A stretch of DNA of 14,736 bases from an uncultured Psychrobacillus sp. (GCA_934234185.1 CAKQHO010000086.1:1-14736), one strand, 5' to 3'. Numbered from the stretch's first letter, positions 1 to 8,192 are shown. Made by a program: numbers and translations. The notes: generated from the sequence alone by a model not told the origin.

Positions 1-95
1 GCATACACCTGTGCCCCAAAGCTTGAAATCAGCTTGCTCGTTACAAATGTCCACAAATGATAAGTGGCTTTTTTTAATTTTAATGTTTCATCCAT
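1..95 (-). CDS. MFS transporter, N-terminal fragment (runs off left edge)
   Basis: Reading the minus strand from an ATG at 95 gives 31 open codons to the window edge, beginning MDETLKLKKATYHLWTF and continuing with TSKLISSFGAQVY. A short charged N-terminus followed by a first hydrophobic helix containing S-x-x-G is typical of the start of major facilitator superfamily drug or solute exporters. An AAAGGGG ribosome binding site lies at 104-110, about 8 bases before the ATG. The gene is divergent from an XRE-type regulator and shares a short control region with two palindromes, so it is probably the regulator's target. The substrate cannot be told from 31 residues. MFS is inferred from this N-terminus alone. 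Confidence 0.6.
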   Translation of the reverse strand, partial: MDETLKLKKATYHLWTFVTSKLISSFGAQVY

Positions 96-119
96 GTTTT
101 TATCCCCTTTGTTCAAAAA

Positions 120-136
120 GTTTAATTTAATTAAAC
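120..136. promoter_or_regulatory. Operator-like palindrome O1
   Basis: GTTTAATTTAATTAAAC is a perfect 17-bp palindrome (8-bp arms around a central T). It sits just downstream of the -10 of the MFS promoter, over its probable start point. A near-identical copy lies 54 bp away at 174-190. The likely ligand is the XRE-type regulator encoded next door, which is inference from position. Confidence 0.6.
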
Positions 137-138
137 AA

Positions 139-167
139 AGAATAACATATCATCACTTCCATTTCAA
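139..167 (-). promoter_or_regulatory. sigma-A-type promoter of the divergent MFS gene
   Basis: On the minus strand, TTGAAA (167-162) is followed after exactly 17 bases by TATTCT (144-139). The predicted transcription start falls near 132, inside the palindrome at 120-136, so a protein bound there would block initiation. Seen by eye; not tested against a promoter model. Confidence 0.5.
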
Positions 168-173
168 CCTAAA

Positions 174-190
174 GTTTAATATAATTAAAC
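174..190. promoter_or_regulatory. Operator-like palindrome O2, overlapping the regulator's -10
   Basis: GTTTAATATAATTAAAC differs from O1 (120-136) at one base, leaving 7 of 8 arm pairs. It contains TATAAT at 180-185, which is the best -10 box for the plus-strand regulator gene starting at 213. The matching -35 is weak. Binding here would shut off the regulator's own transcription, so autorepression is likely. Confidence 0.6.
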
Positions 191-212
191 TAATAAGAAA
201 GAGGTGAGGATA

Positions 213-1448
213 ATGCCTACATTAGGTGAAAGAATTCGTACGATTCGAAAGCAAAAGAAAATGACACTTGATGCGTTAGCAGGTAAAGAACTAACAAAAG
301 GCATGTTAAGCCTTATTGAAAACAATAAAGCAAATCCTTCTATGGAAAGCTTAAATTATATAGCTAAACAATTAGATGTAAACGTATCGGAGCTTTTAGA
401 GGAAGTCAGTCAAGAAGAGCTTAGAGAAGTTTTAGAGAAAGTAGAGCTACTTTTAAATACCAGTTTCGATGCTCTTAAAGATGAATATAGTCAGGCGATT
501 GAGTTAATATCCCCTTACATCCCAAATCTAACTAATGGCTATGAAGCAGCACGACTTTTAGATATATATAGTAGATGTTTATATTTAGAAAAAAAAACCG
601 AATGGGAGGAATACTGGGAACGGGCTGCTGATATGTATGAAAAGCTTAACATAACCAACCGAAGGGCTAAGCTAGGTATACTCAAAGTTGATCAATATTT
701 TTCTAAGCACAACTATGAGAGTGCATTAAGTGCATTACTTAAAGAACGTAAGCAGTTAGAATCCACCGGTATTTGGATAGATCATTTATCTATACTCGAT
801 TACAATTATTTAGAGGCAACCCTTTACTTTGCGTTAGGAAACTATACTAAAGCAATAGAGGTGATGGAACAAGCAATCAATTATTCCACTAGCAACAAAA
901 TCTTTTATCGCCTAGATGATTTGTATCGGTTAGCTAGCGTTTACTCTATAATGGTTCATGACGAGGAACAAGCTAATTATTATTTAGAAAAGCTACGTGC
1001 ATATTTTACTTTTACAGAAGACAAGGAAGCTGATTCCTTTGTAACCATCGCTAAAATTCATCAGCTAAACTTTTATAAGCAAGAATATGAAAAAACTTAT
1101 GCGTTGTTTCTTGATCTAAAGAAAAAGAAATGGGAAGAAAATCTAACGAAAATCTCCATTCCATTTTATCTACTTGAGCACGGTATTACGCTGTATGGAA
1201 TGGGACGGTTTGATGAAGCCATTGACCAATTAAAAAAAGTTAGTATTCCTGAATTTATCCACCATCCAATCGATTTATCTTTATTTTATCGACTGGATGC
1301 CTATCTCGCAGTAAGTTATGATGCAATTGGAAAACATCAGGAAGCCATTAAGCATGCCAAAGCAGCTGTACAAAATATAGCAGACATGCCTGATACTCCT
1401 TATAAACAATTTATCAATGATACTTACCTAAATTTACTAAATAAATAA
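213..1448 (+). CDS. XRE-family transcriptional regulator with TPR-like C-terminal domain
   Basis: This 411-residue protein starts with a Cro/C1-type helix-turn-helix (about residues 5-60: LGERIRTIRKQKKMTLDAL, then a recognition helix around LTKGMLSLIENNKANPS). Residues about 95-405 are a helical array with repeated aromatic and alanine positions (for example ALGNYTKAIEVMEQAI and GRFDEAIDQLKKV), the pattern of tetratricopeptide repeats. Firmicute proteins of this layout are often peptide- or ligand-responsive regulators. A GTG at 204 would extend the frame by three codons, but it lies inside the AGAGGTGAGG ribosome binding site (202-210), so the ATG at 213 is preferred. It is divergent from an MFS transporter, with two palindromes between them. 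Control of that transporter and of itself is inferred; the inducer is unknown. Confidence 0.85.
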   Translation: MPTLGERIRTIRKQKKMTLDALAGKELTKGMLSLIENNKANPSMESLNYIAKQLDVNVSELLEEVSQEELREVLEKVELLLNTSFDALKDEYSQAIELISPYIPNLTNGYEAARLLDIYSRCLYLEKKTEWEEYWERAADMYEKLNITNRRAKLGILKVDQYFSKHNYESALSALLKERKQLESTGIWIDHLSILDYNYLEATLYFALGNYTKAIEVMEQAINYSTSNKIFYRLDDLYRLASVYSIMVHDEEQANYYLEKLRAYFTFTEDKEADSFVTIAKIHQLNFYKQEYEKTYALFLDLKKKKWEENLTKISIPFYLLEHGITLYGMGRFDEAIDQLKKVSIPEFIHHPIDLSLFYRLDAYLAVSYDAIGKHQEAIKHAKAAVQNIADMPDTPYKQFINDTYLNLLNK

Positions 1449-1539
1449 ATTTTCCTATCTTCCTTATTGGAAATATGGTGATGTTTAATCGAAAATGTGG
1501 TTAGCAATTGTCTGTAACATAGTTATTGAGCTTTGCTTC

Positions 1540-1567
1540 CTTGTTTAATATTTATTAGATAAACAAG
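1540..1567. repeat. Short inverted repeat between converging genes
   Basis: CTTGTTTA (1540-1547) pairs perfectly with TAAACAAG (1560-1567) across a 12-base AT-rich loop. There is no T-run on the plus side, so it is not a clear terminator by itself. It may help stabilise the 3' end of the regulator transcript. Confidence 0.35.
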
Positions 1568-1573
1568 AAAAAT

Positions 1574-1626
1574 AAATCGAGCCTTGAGGATGGTAAGTTA
1601 GTGCCTCCCTAAAGCTCGATTTTTTT
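1574..1626. terminator. Bidirectional intrinsic terminator
   Basis: AAATCGAGC (1574-1582) pairs with GCTCGATTT (1614-1622), and an inner GAGG/CCTC pairing is possible. A T-run follows on the plus strand to 1626 and A-rich sequence precedes it, so it could also act on the minus strand. It separates the plus-strand regulator from the converging minus-strand operon. Confidence 0.75.
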
Positions 1627-1632
1627 ATTCAT

Positions 1633-3192
1633 TCACTCATGATACTCTTTATAATTATCTAACCAAGCAGTAAATTTTCTCCAATCATCCTCGAACCCTG
1701 GCTGTATACATGAAATTTGAATGAATCCACGATTCTCGAGATATTCACTGCGATAATGTAAATCAAAGCCTGACATTCTAGCATCCTCTACTAAATGTGG
1801 GTGCTCTTTTACAGTGAAGGTAAAAATCATTGGATAGCTAAGCTTTGTAAACAGCTCTATACCGTGCTGTTTTATTTCCATTTCTACTAATTGTAGCCGC
1901 TTTCCAAGAAGCTTATATCTTTCTCCATTGTCATAAGCGGTAAGCGCCCTTTCGAGACTATGTACGAGTTGGGAAGGAATAGTATAGGGAATTCTTCCAT
2001 TAGATTGTAAGCCTATATCTAAATAAGCAGGAATTCGCTCACAGGCTACAATAGGGGTATTAGAGAATAGAAAAGAAAGACCACTAATAGAACCAATGGC
2101 TTTTCCGCTGACTGCTGTTGCCAAATAGACATTTTGCAGTGAAAAAGGTAAGGCACCAAAAGAGCTAATACAATCTACACACAACAAAACGTTGTATTTT
2201 TTACATAAAATACTTATTTCGTCCAAGGGATTAAGCATACCAGTAGATGATTCACCATGTGTCATTAGTAGCCAGCAGTAATTACCTGTTTTAAGCTTTT
2301 CCTCTACAACAGCCAAATCAAAGGCTTGCCCCCATTCCCAATTCAACGCATCAAAGGCGATGTCCCATCTAAGTACTTGTTTTTCCAGCCTTTCTCCAAA
2401 AGCCCCATTTGTTAAGACTAACCCATCCTCCTCTAACACCTTCAGTTGGGCAATCATCGCTTCATTTGCTAACGTACCACTCCCAACTAACATATGGGTA
2501 TATTTAGCACCACTTAACTTACCCAACTTTTTCTTTACACTAGCTAACTGCACTGAAAATTCATGTGAACGATGTGAAATTGGTTTTTCCAAAAACGTCT
2601 TTTGTACGGAATCAGAGAGCTCTACAGGTCCTGGATAAAAGGAATGCCTCTTTTGTTTAAACCGAGCTGCCACTGAATTTTCAAATCGCTCTCTTGTTAA
2701 TACCATAGGGATAAATAGAGCACCCTCTGTTCCTATCGGTTCGGCAAAAGGCTCAAATCCTAGTTGATTGTAAAGCTTTTGTTCGCGTATCGTACCTGAC
2801 ACAACGGCTGCTCCGTATCCATTTTCATATGCATAGTCAGATAAAGCTCTAGCTAAATAATAAAATACTCGTCCATTGCGATGTTTCTTATCAACGGCCA
2901 ACAGACGCACTTCACATAGTTGACCCTGAAGAGCATCCTCAGGCAGATGCCCTTCTATTGGACCAATTTTTTCATCTAATGAAAATGGGCGTTCCGCTCG
3001 GAAAGCTACCATGCCTGCTAATTCCTTATCCTTTAATACAATTACATAAACATTTTCAGAGTGATATGGATCTTCTCTCATTCCACTTGAGTTAGACTCA
3101 TGCTGGGGAATCTCCTCCACAAAGGTTGCATAGTTGAGTCTAGCTATCGCTTCAAACTCTTCTTCTGTACGAGCAACTTTACACCAATACAT
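1633..3192 (-). CDS. Fusion protein: GNAT acyltransferase-like domain + class V PLP aminotransferase
   Basis: This 519-residue protein has two domains. Residues about 1-170 look like a GNAT fold, with a core strand CEVRLLAVDKKHRNGR (93-108) carrying the acyl-CoA loop and a late YNQLGFEPF motif (141-149). The E-V-R-L-L style resembles the N-acyl amino acid synthase/autoinducer-synthase branch of GNAT. Residues about 183-519 match AGXT-type class V aminotransferases: FYPGPV (185-190), SHRSHEF (206-212), GSGTLANEAM (237-246), THGESSTG (311-318), the cofactor Asp in CVDCISSFGALPF (D340) and a probable PLP lysine in VSGKAIG (K364). The ATG at 3192 follows AGGAGGGATGAG. It is the last gene of an operon, 14 bp after a permease. 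Probable role: transamination plus N-acylation of an amino compound. The substrate is unknown. Confidence 0.85.
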   Translation of the reverse strand: MYWCKVARTEEEFEAIARLNYATFVEEIPQHESNSSGMREDPYHSENVYVIVLKDKELAGMVAFRAERPFSLDEKIGPIEGHLPEDALQGQLCEVRLLAVDKKHRNGRVFYYLARALSDYAYENGYGAAVVSGTIREQKLYNQLGFEPFAEPIGTEGALFIPMVLTRERFENSVAARFKQKRHSFYPGPVELSDSVQKTFLEKPISHRSHEFSVQLASVKKKLGKLSGAKYTHMLVGSGTLANEAMIAQLKVLEEDGLVLTNGAFGERLEKQVLRWDIAFDALNWEWGQAFDLAVVEEKLKTGNYCWLLMTHGESSTGMLNPLDEISILCKKYNVLLCVDCISSFGALPFSLQNVYLATAVSGKAIGSISGLSFLFSNTPIVACERIPAYLDIGLQSNGRIPYTIPSQLVHSLERALTAYDNGERYKLLGKRLQLVEMEIKQHGIELFTKLSYPMIFTFTVKEHPHLVEDARMSGFDLHYRSEYLENRGFIQISCIQPGFEDDWRKFTAWLDNYKEYHE

Positions 3193-3206
3193 CTCATCCC
3201 TCCTAC

Positions 3207-4313
3207 CTATTCACTAGTATGACCTCTGTTCGAGCGTCTTTCCAACAAGTAAATACTTATTGCAAAGAACGCTGCTGATAAAAGTATCATTACTAGTAAG
3301 TACGTAGAAACAGCATAAATGGTTTCCCCATATATGGTAACTCTCTTTAATGCTTCCATTCCATAATAAACAGGAGATATCCACTTTAGGCTAAGTACTA
3401 TACTGGATTCTACAATCTCTAACGGCCAGAATGCTCCACCTAGCATAGCAAAAGCAACCGCTAGTAAGCTTGTGGCTATACCTGCCTGACTAATATTTTT
3501 TACAAGGGCTATAATTAGTAATGAAATGGAAATAACGAATAATACATAAAAAGCTAAAATAATTATTACTTTTCCTAACCCGCCGTACATATTTGTTCCA
3601 ATTACAAAATGGAATAACAATGCAACTAAAATCAACTGACAAAAACCTATTAAAAAGCTGAAGGATAGATGTCCTAGATATAGCTTTATTCTACTTAGAG
3701 AGGTGAGCCTCATCCTATTCCAGATACCTGATAATTTATCCTCTAGGATAAATTGGACGTTAGTAGAAATTGTATAATATACAAAAAACAGCATGTAACC
3801 AAATAACACACTAAGAGATCCATCATATCTAAAGACTTGTTTGTCATTCATTGATGACATTTCTAAATTAAAAGCTTTTGTCTCCTGAATTTCGAATTCA
3901 ATTTCTCTCCATTTTTCTTGTCCGACCATTTCAGTTATCTGATGTTGAAAGAGCAACTCATTATATAAATGACGAATTAAAAAGGTAGCTTCAACAGCCA
4001 ACGGAGTATTACTTCCCGTTAAAATGGAGAAGCTCTCCTCATTTAGCTTGATTGACACTAATTCATCATCTTCCCTTTGAAGTTCTGCTTCCTTTTCAAG
4101 AATCTCTTCGACATCCATTCCATCTAATTCCTTAAGCTGTCTAACAATCTCCTTACTATTGCTAGAACCATCCGTCACAGCATATATGGTAGGGTTACTT
4201 TCTGAAGAGGAGCTCAGAATAAGAGCAAAAACAATCATCATCCCTGTTGTTATCAAAAATTCTAAAGGTTTTCTTTTTAAATTTAAAAATCTAGCAATCC
4301 ATATCCCCTTCAT
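3207..4313 (-). CDS. ABC-2 type transporter permease (second subunit, LnrN-like)
   Basis: This 368-residue integral membrane protein has one transmembrane helix near residues 18-36, a long polar, probably extracytoplasmic region to about residue 165, then five hydrophobic segments. This is the layout of ABC-2 exporter permeases of the ABC2_membrane_3 type. The ATG at 4313 overlaps the stop of the preceding permease by 4 bp (ATGA), a sign of translational coupling, with AAAGGGGATG upstream. It probably forms a heterodimer with the other permease and is driven by the ATPase of the same operon. The gene order ATPase-permease-permease and the sizes recall LnrLMN (YfiLMN) of Bacillus subtilis, which gives resistance to linear polyenes. 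The substrate here is not known. Confidence 0.85.
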   Translation of the reverse strand: MKGIWIARFLNLKRKPLEFLITTGMMIVFALILSSSSESNPTIYAVTDGSSNSKEIVRQLKELDGMDVEEILEKEAELQREDDELVSIKLNEESFSILTGSNTPLAVEATFLIRHLYNELLFQHQITEMVGQEKWREIEFEIQETKAFNLEMSSMNDKQVFRYDGSLSVLFGYMLFFVYYTISTNVQFILEDKLSGIWNRMRLTSLSRIKLYLGHLSFSFLIGFCQLILVALLFHFVIGTNMYGGLGKVIIILAFYVLFVISISLLIIALVKNISQAGIATSLLAVAFAMLGGAFWPLEIVESSIVLSLKWISPVYYGMEALKRVTIYGETIYAVSTYLLVMILLSAAFFAISIYLLERRSNRGHTSE

Positions 4314-5566
4314 ATCGCCATCCCCTTTTTTGGGAAAATGAAAACAGATAGTAGGAGAATCAACAGAACCCAGATACCTAGACTAGATGCATACGGATAA
4401 ATCTCCGAAAATTCTTGGGATTTTTGTATAACAAGTATCATTTTCATTGCTGACCCATTCGGTGTTAAAGAACCTATAGAAGCCAATGATTCTGAAAATG
4501 AACTTATATCAAGGAAGGAGCCACCCAAGAAAGCAAACAAAGATACGATTACACCGGTAAAAATATTTGCAATTCCTTCTTTTTTAGATCGCAGCTGTGA
4601 AATAGATAGAAATGCACTTAAACTTCCTACAAACAAACTAAACAAGAGAACCACCAAAAACATTGCTCTCCAATCTATCCATTCCACCCCTAAAACAAGC
4701 CATCCATAGCCCAACAATAAGAGTTGCTGAACTAAGCTAACACAAATACCGGCTACAAAAATAGAAAAAGCATACACTACTGGAGAGACATTCCCGAGCA
4801 ACATACGGTTATATACCTTCCAGTAGACTTCTCGAAAGGAAAAGCCAGCAAGAAAGGAGGGAACATATAGCGCAAACATTACTAACATACCAATAGTATA
4901 ATAGACAGAAGCAGGAACATTTCTTTCTCCTTCTTTCAAAGGCTGAATCACTTCTTCCACAGATTTACTTTTGCTTACGACCTCAGCAGGGTTTAATCCT
5001 ACTTTTAAAAGAGCTAATGATTGTGTATAGTCTCTTTGCCATTGTTCCAATATAGAACGCGCTAAAGAAGCTCTAATCGTGTTAGACTGATTAAGGTAAA
5101 TTTGTACCTGTGGAGCTTCTTGTTCATTAAAATAAACATTCTTAATATAATCTAAATGGAAGCCCTTCGGAATATAAACAATAGCGTCGTAGTCTTCCTC
5201 CTCTCGAATCTTTTCTAGTTGATCATGGTCTTTTTTCTCTAAAGTCACATATTGCTTCATAGCTTCATTAGATAAAATAGAATTTACTAACGTAATTGCT
5301 GGATCATCTTTTTCAAAGATATCACCTGCGTTTTCCATTCCATGCTCTTGAAGAAATTCATGAATTACAGATTTCTCCTGCTCCCATGTCGATTCCTCTA
5401 TATAGACAATATTTGTATGAATATTCACCTCATCCTCATCCATGATCCCTGCCAAGGCAAAAGATAAGATGGTCGTTAATATTAATGGCATGACCAACAA
5501 GATTATCAGTGACATTCTATCTCGAAGGAGTAATTTAAATTGCTTTTTTATTAAGGCTACTAACAT
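4310..5566 (-). CDS. ABC-2 type transporter permease (first subunit, LnrM-like)
   Basis: This 418-residue permease begins MLVALIKKQFKLLLRDRMSL, a cytoplasmic amphipathic stretch typical of ABC-2 permeases, followed by a helix near residues 19-41. A large hydrophilic loop (about 45-220) follows, then five hydrophobic segments in the C-terminal half, including one near 222-245. It starts at the ATG at 5566 behind an AGGAGG site that overlaps the ATPase stop region; the gap to the ATPase gene is 11 bp. Its 3' end overlaps the next permease by 4 bp. It is the probable partner of that permease in a heterodimeric exporter. Confidence 0.85.
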   Translation of the reverse strand: MLVALIKKQFKLLLRDRMSLIILLVMPLILTTILSFALAGIMDEDEVNIHTNIVYIEESTWEQEKSVIHEFLQEHGMENAGDIFEKDDPAITLVNSILSNEAMKQYVTLEKKDHDQLEKIREEEDYDAIVYIPKGFHLDYIKNVYFNEQEAPQVQIYLNQSNTIRASLARSILEQWQRDYTQSLALLKVGLNPAEVVSKSKSVEEVIQPLKEGERNVPASVYYTIGMLVMFALYVPSFLAGFSFREVYWKVYNRMLLGNVSPVVYAFSIFVAGICVSLVQQLLLLGYGWLVLGVEWIDWRAMFLVVLLFSLFVGSLSAFLSISQLRSKKEGIANIFTGVIVSLFAFLGGSFLDISSFSESLASIGSLTPNGSAMKMILVIQKSQEFSEIYPYASSLGIWVLLILLLSVFIFPKKGMAI

Positions 5567-5577
5567 ATCTGTCCCTC

Positions 5578-6504
5578 CTAGTCCCTAAGTTCTCGACCTG
5601 TCAAATGTAGAAAAACATCCTCTAAGGTAGGAGTTTGCACAGATACTGATATAATTTGAATGTCGTCTTGAGAGGCTAGGTCAAAGATGGTTTTTAAAGG
5701 AGTTATATTTTTATCCATCGATAGATAAATTACTTTTTCTTCGTGACGAAGGGTCGCTTCTAGAAACACTTCTTTGAGCTTAGCAATAAAGCTTTCTGTA
5801 AAATTCCCCTTAAGCTCAATCGTTTGATTTTCAGAAATAAGGTTTTTCAACTCTTCCTTCGTCCCAGATGCAACTACTTCACCTTGGTTAATAATATAAA
5901 TTCTGTCACACAAAAGCTCTACCTCTTCCATGTAATGGCTTGTGTATAATAGTGTCATTCCCTCGTCCACCAGCTGTTTTACAGTTTCTAAAATATGAGC
6001 TCGTGATTGGGGATCGATTCCAACGGTAGGTTCATCCATAATAAGAATAGATGGCTTGTGTAACAGAGCAATCCCAATGTTTAGACGCCGTTTCATTCCT
6101 CCGGAATAAGTTTTCACCAAATCATTTTGCCTTTCCATCAAGCCTATCTTCTTTAAAATGTATTCTATTCGCTCTGAAAGTGCTTCTCCCTTTAGTCCAT
6201 ATACTCTACCAAAGAACATTAAGTTTTCTTTTGCGGAAAGTTCTGGATACAAAGCAATTTCTTGTGGAACTAAGCCTAACTGTCTTCGGAAAATAGAAAG
6301 ATTTTTTTCAATCGAAACACCATTCCACTGAACAGTCCCTTTTGTAGGAGAGATAAGAGAGGAAAGTATAGAGATAGTAGTAGATTTACCTGCTCCATTC
6401 GGTCCCACCAATCCTACCGATTCACCTGGATGCAACTCCAAATTCACTCCTTTTACCACTTCATTTACCTTATATTTTTTATGTAGGTCAATTGCTTTTA
6501 GCAT
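5578..6504 (-). CDS. ABC transporter ATP-binding protein (LnrL/CcmA-type exporter ATPase)
   Basis: This 308-residue nucleotide-binding subunit has all canonical motifs: Walker A GPNGAGKST (34-42), Q-loop Q81, signature YSGGMK (133-138), Walker B ILIMDEP (153-159), D-loop GID (162-164) and switch histidine H190. A C-terminal extension of about 80 residues ending in TLEDVFLHLTGRELRD is typical of drug- and antibiotic-export ATPases (DrrA/CcmA/LnrL group). It is the first gene of the operon and starts at an ATG at 6504 behind AAGGGGTGG. It energises the two downstream permeases at the membrane. Export of an antibiotic-like or lipid-like compound is the usual role of this subgroup; the cargo is unknown. 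Confidence 0.93.
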   Translation of the reverse strand: MLKAIDLHKKYKVNEVVKGVNLELHPGESVGLVGPNGAGKSTTISILSSLISPTKGTVQWNGVSIEKNLSIFRRQLGLVPQEIALYPELSAKENLMFFGRVYGLKGEALSERIEYILKKIGLMERQNDLVKTYSGGMKRRLNIGIALLHKPSILIMDEPTVGIDPQSRAHILETVKQLVDEGMTLLYTSHYMEEVELLCDRIYIINQGEVVASGTKEELKNLISENQTIELKGNFTESFIAKLKEVFLEATLRHEEKVIYLSMDKNITPLKTIFDLASQDDIQIISVSVQTPTLEDVFLHLTGRELRD

Positions 6505-6531
6505 GCTACCACCCCTTAAACTATTAGGATA

Positions 6532-6540
6532 ATTATACCA
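6532..6540 (-). promoter_or_regulatory. Extended -10 promoter of the ABC/fusion operon
   Basis: On the minus strand TGGTATAAT (6540-6532) is a perfect extended -10 (TGn-TATAAT), 28 bases before the ATPase start codon. No good -35 is present at 16-18 bases, as is common with extended -10 promoters. It lies in the 176-bp region shared with the divergent cardiolipin synthase gene. Confidence 0.55.
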
Positions 6541-6640
6541 GAGAGCATTTTTTATAACCCATTTTTATTTTATTCTTCCTATATATACTCCTCCTTTTGG
6601 TAAATATGTTTGTTTCCTTCTTTCTTTTGGGTAAATCAGC

Positions 6641-6646
6641 TATACT
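6641..6646 (+). promoter_or_regulatory. Possible -10 box of the cardiolipin synthase gene
   Basis: TATACT lies 35 bases before the cls start codon. No convincing -35 hexamer is seen at 16-18 bases upstream. Two imperfect direct copies of CTTTTGG(G)TAAAT lie just upstream, at 6594-6605 and 6624-6636. Confidence 0.35.
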
Positions 6647-6680
6647 AGAGAAGAAATAGGATGGTAAGCGAGGTATAACT

Positions 6681-8135
6681 ATGGCGTACAGTATTTATAC
6701 AATGATTGGTACAGGCATTTTAATTCTAAATATATTTTTAGCTATAGCCTTAATTTTTTTGGAGCGTCGCGACGCCTCCTCTACCTGGGCTTGGATTCTT
6801 ATCCTATTTTTTATTCCAATCGTGGGATTTGGCATTTATCTACTCTTCGGAAGAAAACTTCGGAAGAAAACTCTCTTTAGATGGGAAGGAAAAAATAAGA
6901 TTGGAATCGATAAGCTAATAGATTTTCAAATGGAGGCAATCGAGGACGATTCCTTTGATTTTCGTCTAGATGATGCTAGTCATTATAAAGAACTGATTAT
7001 CATGCATCTAAACAACAATCACGCGGTTTTAACGCAGGATAACAAGGTAGACATTTTTGTTGATGGGAGAGATAAATTTAACGCTTTACTGGAGGATATT
7101 GAGCAAGCAAAAAATCATATACATGTTCAATACTACATATTGCGGTTAGATAATCTAGGGAAAGAAATTTATAATGCTTTAATTGCCAAAGCAAAGCAAG
7201 GTGTGAAGGTTAGAATTCTTTATGATGACACTGGTTCCAGATCGTTACGAAAAAGGCATTTTAAAGAACTAAGAGAACATGGCGGTGAGGTAGAAGCCTT
7301 CTTCCCTTCCATATTCCCACTAATTAATCCACGAATGAACTATAGAAATCATCGTAAAATTGTAGTGATTGATGGGAGAATCGGCTATATAGGCGGTTTT
7401 AACGTAGGAGATGAATATCTGGGGTTAAAGAAAAAATTTGGTTATTGGAGAGATACACACTTACGAATTGAAGGTAGCTCTGTCCATCCCCTTCAAACTC
7501 GTTTTATATTAGATTGGAATCAAGCCTCCGAAAACCATGATATTGAATATTCCGATGTCTATTTCCCGGCAATTCCAATGAAAGGGACTGTTGGCCTTCA
7601 GATTGTTTCCAGTGGACCTGATAGCGAATGGGAACAAATTAAAAATGGATATTTGAAACTAATCATGATGGCAAAAAAGTATATCTATATCCAATCCCCT
7701 TATTTTATTCCAGATGCTAGCTTCATGGACACTTTAAGAATTGCTTGCCTATCAGGAATAGATGTTCGGATTATGATTCCAAATAAACCTGATCATATTT
7801 TTGTTTACTGGGCTACTTATTCCTATGTTGGAGAGTTAATGAAAGCAGGCGCAAAGGTGTATATCTATGAAAATGGATTCCTCCACACTAAAATGATTGT
7901 TATTGACGACGAGGCTTCTACTGTTGGAACTGCTAATATTGATATTAGAAGCTTTAAGCTAAACTTTGAGGTTAATGCATTTATCTATGACCGTGAAACT
8001 TCTCACCAGTTAGCGGAGACCTTTGAAGAGGACATGAAGCTTTCTACTGAATTGACCCTTGAAATTTATGAAAGAAGAACTTTATATATTAAATTTAAAG
8101 AATCCATTTCTCGTCTCCTATCGCCTATCCTATAA
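6681..8135 (+). CDS. cls: Cardiolipin synthase (phospholipase D family)
   Basis: This 484-residue enzyme joins two phosphatidylglycerol molecules into cardiolipin and glycerol at the cytoplasmic membrane. Two N-terminal helices (about residues 5-27 and 35-56, with WAWILILFFIPIVGFGIYLLFGRK typical of the family) precede two PLD catalytic repeats. The HKD motifs are complete: HRKIVVID (H224, K226, D231) and HTKMIVID (H402, K404, D409), each followed by a glycine- or asparagine-containing segment (GGFN, GTANID). Length is normal for bacterial Cls. The ATG at 6681 follows GAGGT at 6670-6674. The gene stands alone, divergent from the ABC operon and closed by a terminator. Bacilli often have several cls paralogues, so which one this is cannot be told. 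Confidence 0.95.
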   Translation: MAYSIYTMIGTGILILNIFLAIALIFLERRDASSTWAWILILFFIPIVGFGIYLLFGRKLRKKTLFRWEGKNKIGIDKLIDFQMEAIEDDSFDFRLDDASHYKELIIMHLNNNHAVLTQDNKVDIFVDGRDKFNALLEDIEQAKNHIHVQYYILRLDNLGKEIYNALIAKAKQGVKVRILYDDTGSRSLRKRHFKELREHGGEVEAFFPSIFPLINPRMNYRNHRKIVVIDGRIGYIGGFNVGDEYLGLKKKFGYWRDTHLRIEGSSVHPLQTRFILDWNQASENHDIEYSDVYFPAIPMKGTVGLQIVSSGPDSEWEQIKNGYLKLIMMAKKYIYIQSPYFIPDASFMDTLRIACLSGIDVRIMIPNKPDHIFVYWATYSYVGELMKAGAKVYIYENGFLHTKMIVIDDEASTVGTANIDIRSFKLNFEVNAFIYDRETSHQLAETFEEDMKLSTELTLEIYERRTLYIKFKESISRLLSPIL

Positions 8136-8164
8136 AGGACAGGTCCATACGAAGGAGTGGAAAT

Positions 8165-8192
8165 AAAAAAATCTCCATTCGGAGATTTTTTT
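8165..8192. terminator. Bidirectional intrinsic terminator between cls and the VanY-like gene
   Basis: AAAAAAATCTCC (8165-8176) pairs with GGAGATTTTTTT (8181-8192) around a four-base ATTC loop. T-runs occur on both strands. On the minus side it overlaps the TAA stop codon of the carboxypeptidase gene by two bases. Confidence 0.85.

Noticed and set aside
2360..2638. Plus-strand frame inside the fusion gene
   Set aside because: It is antisense to a well-supported aminotransferase coding region and has no ribosome binding site or family resemblance.
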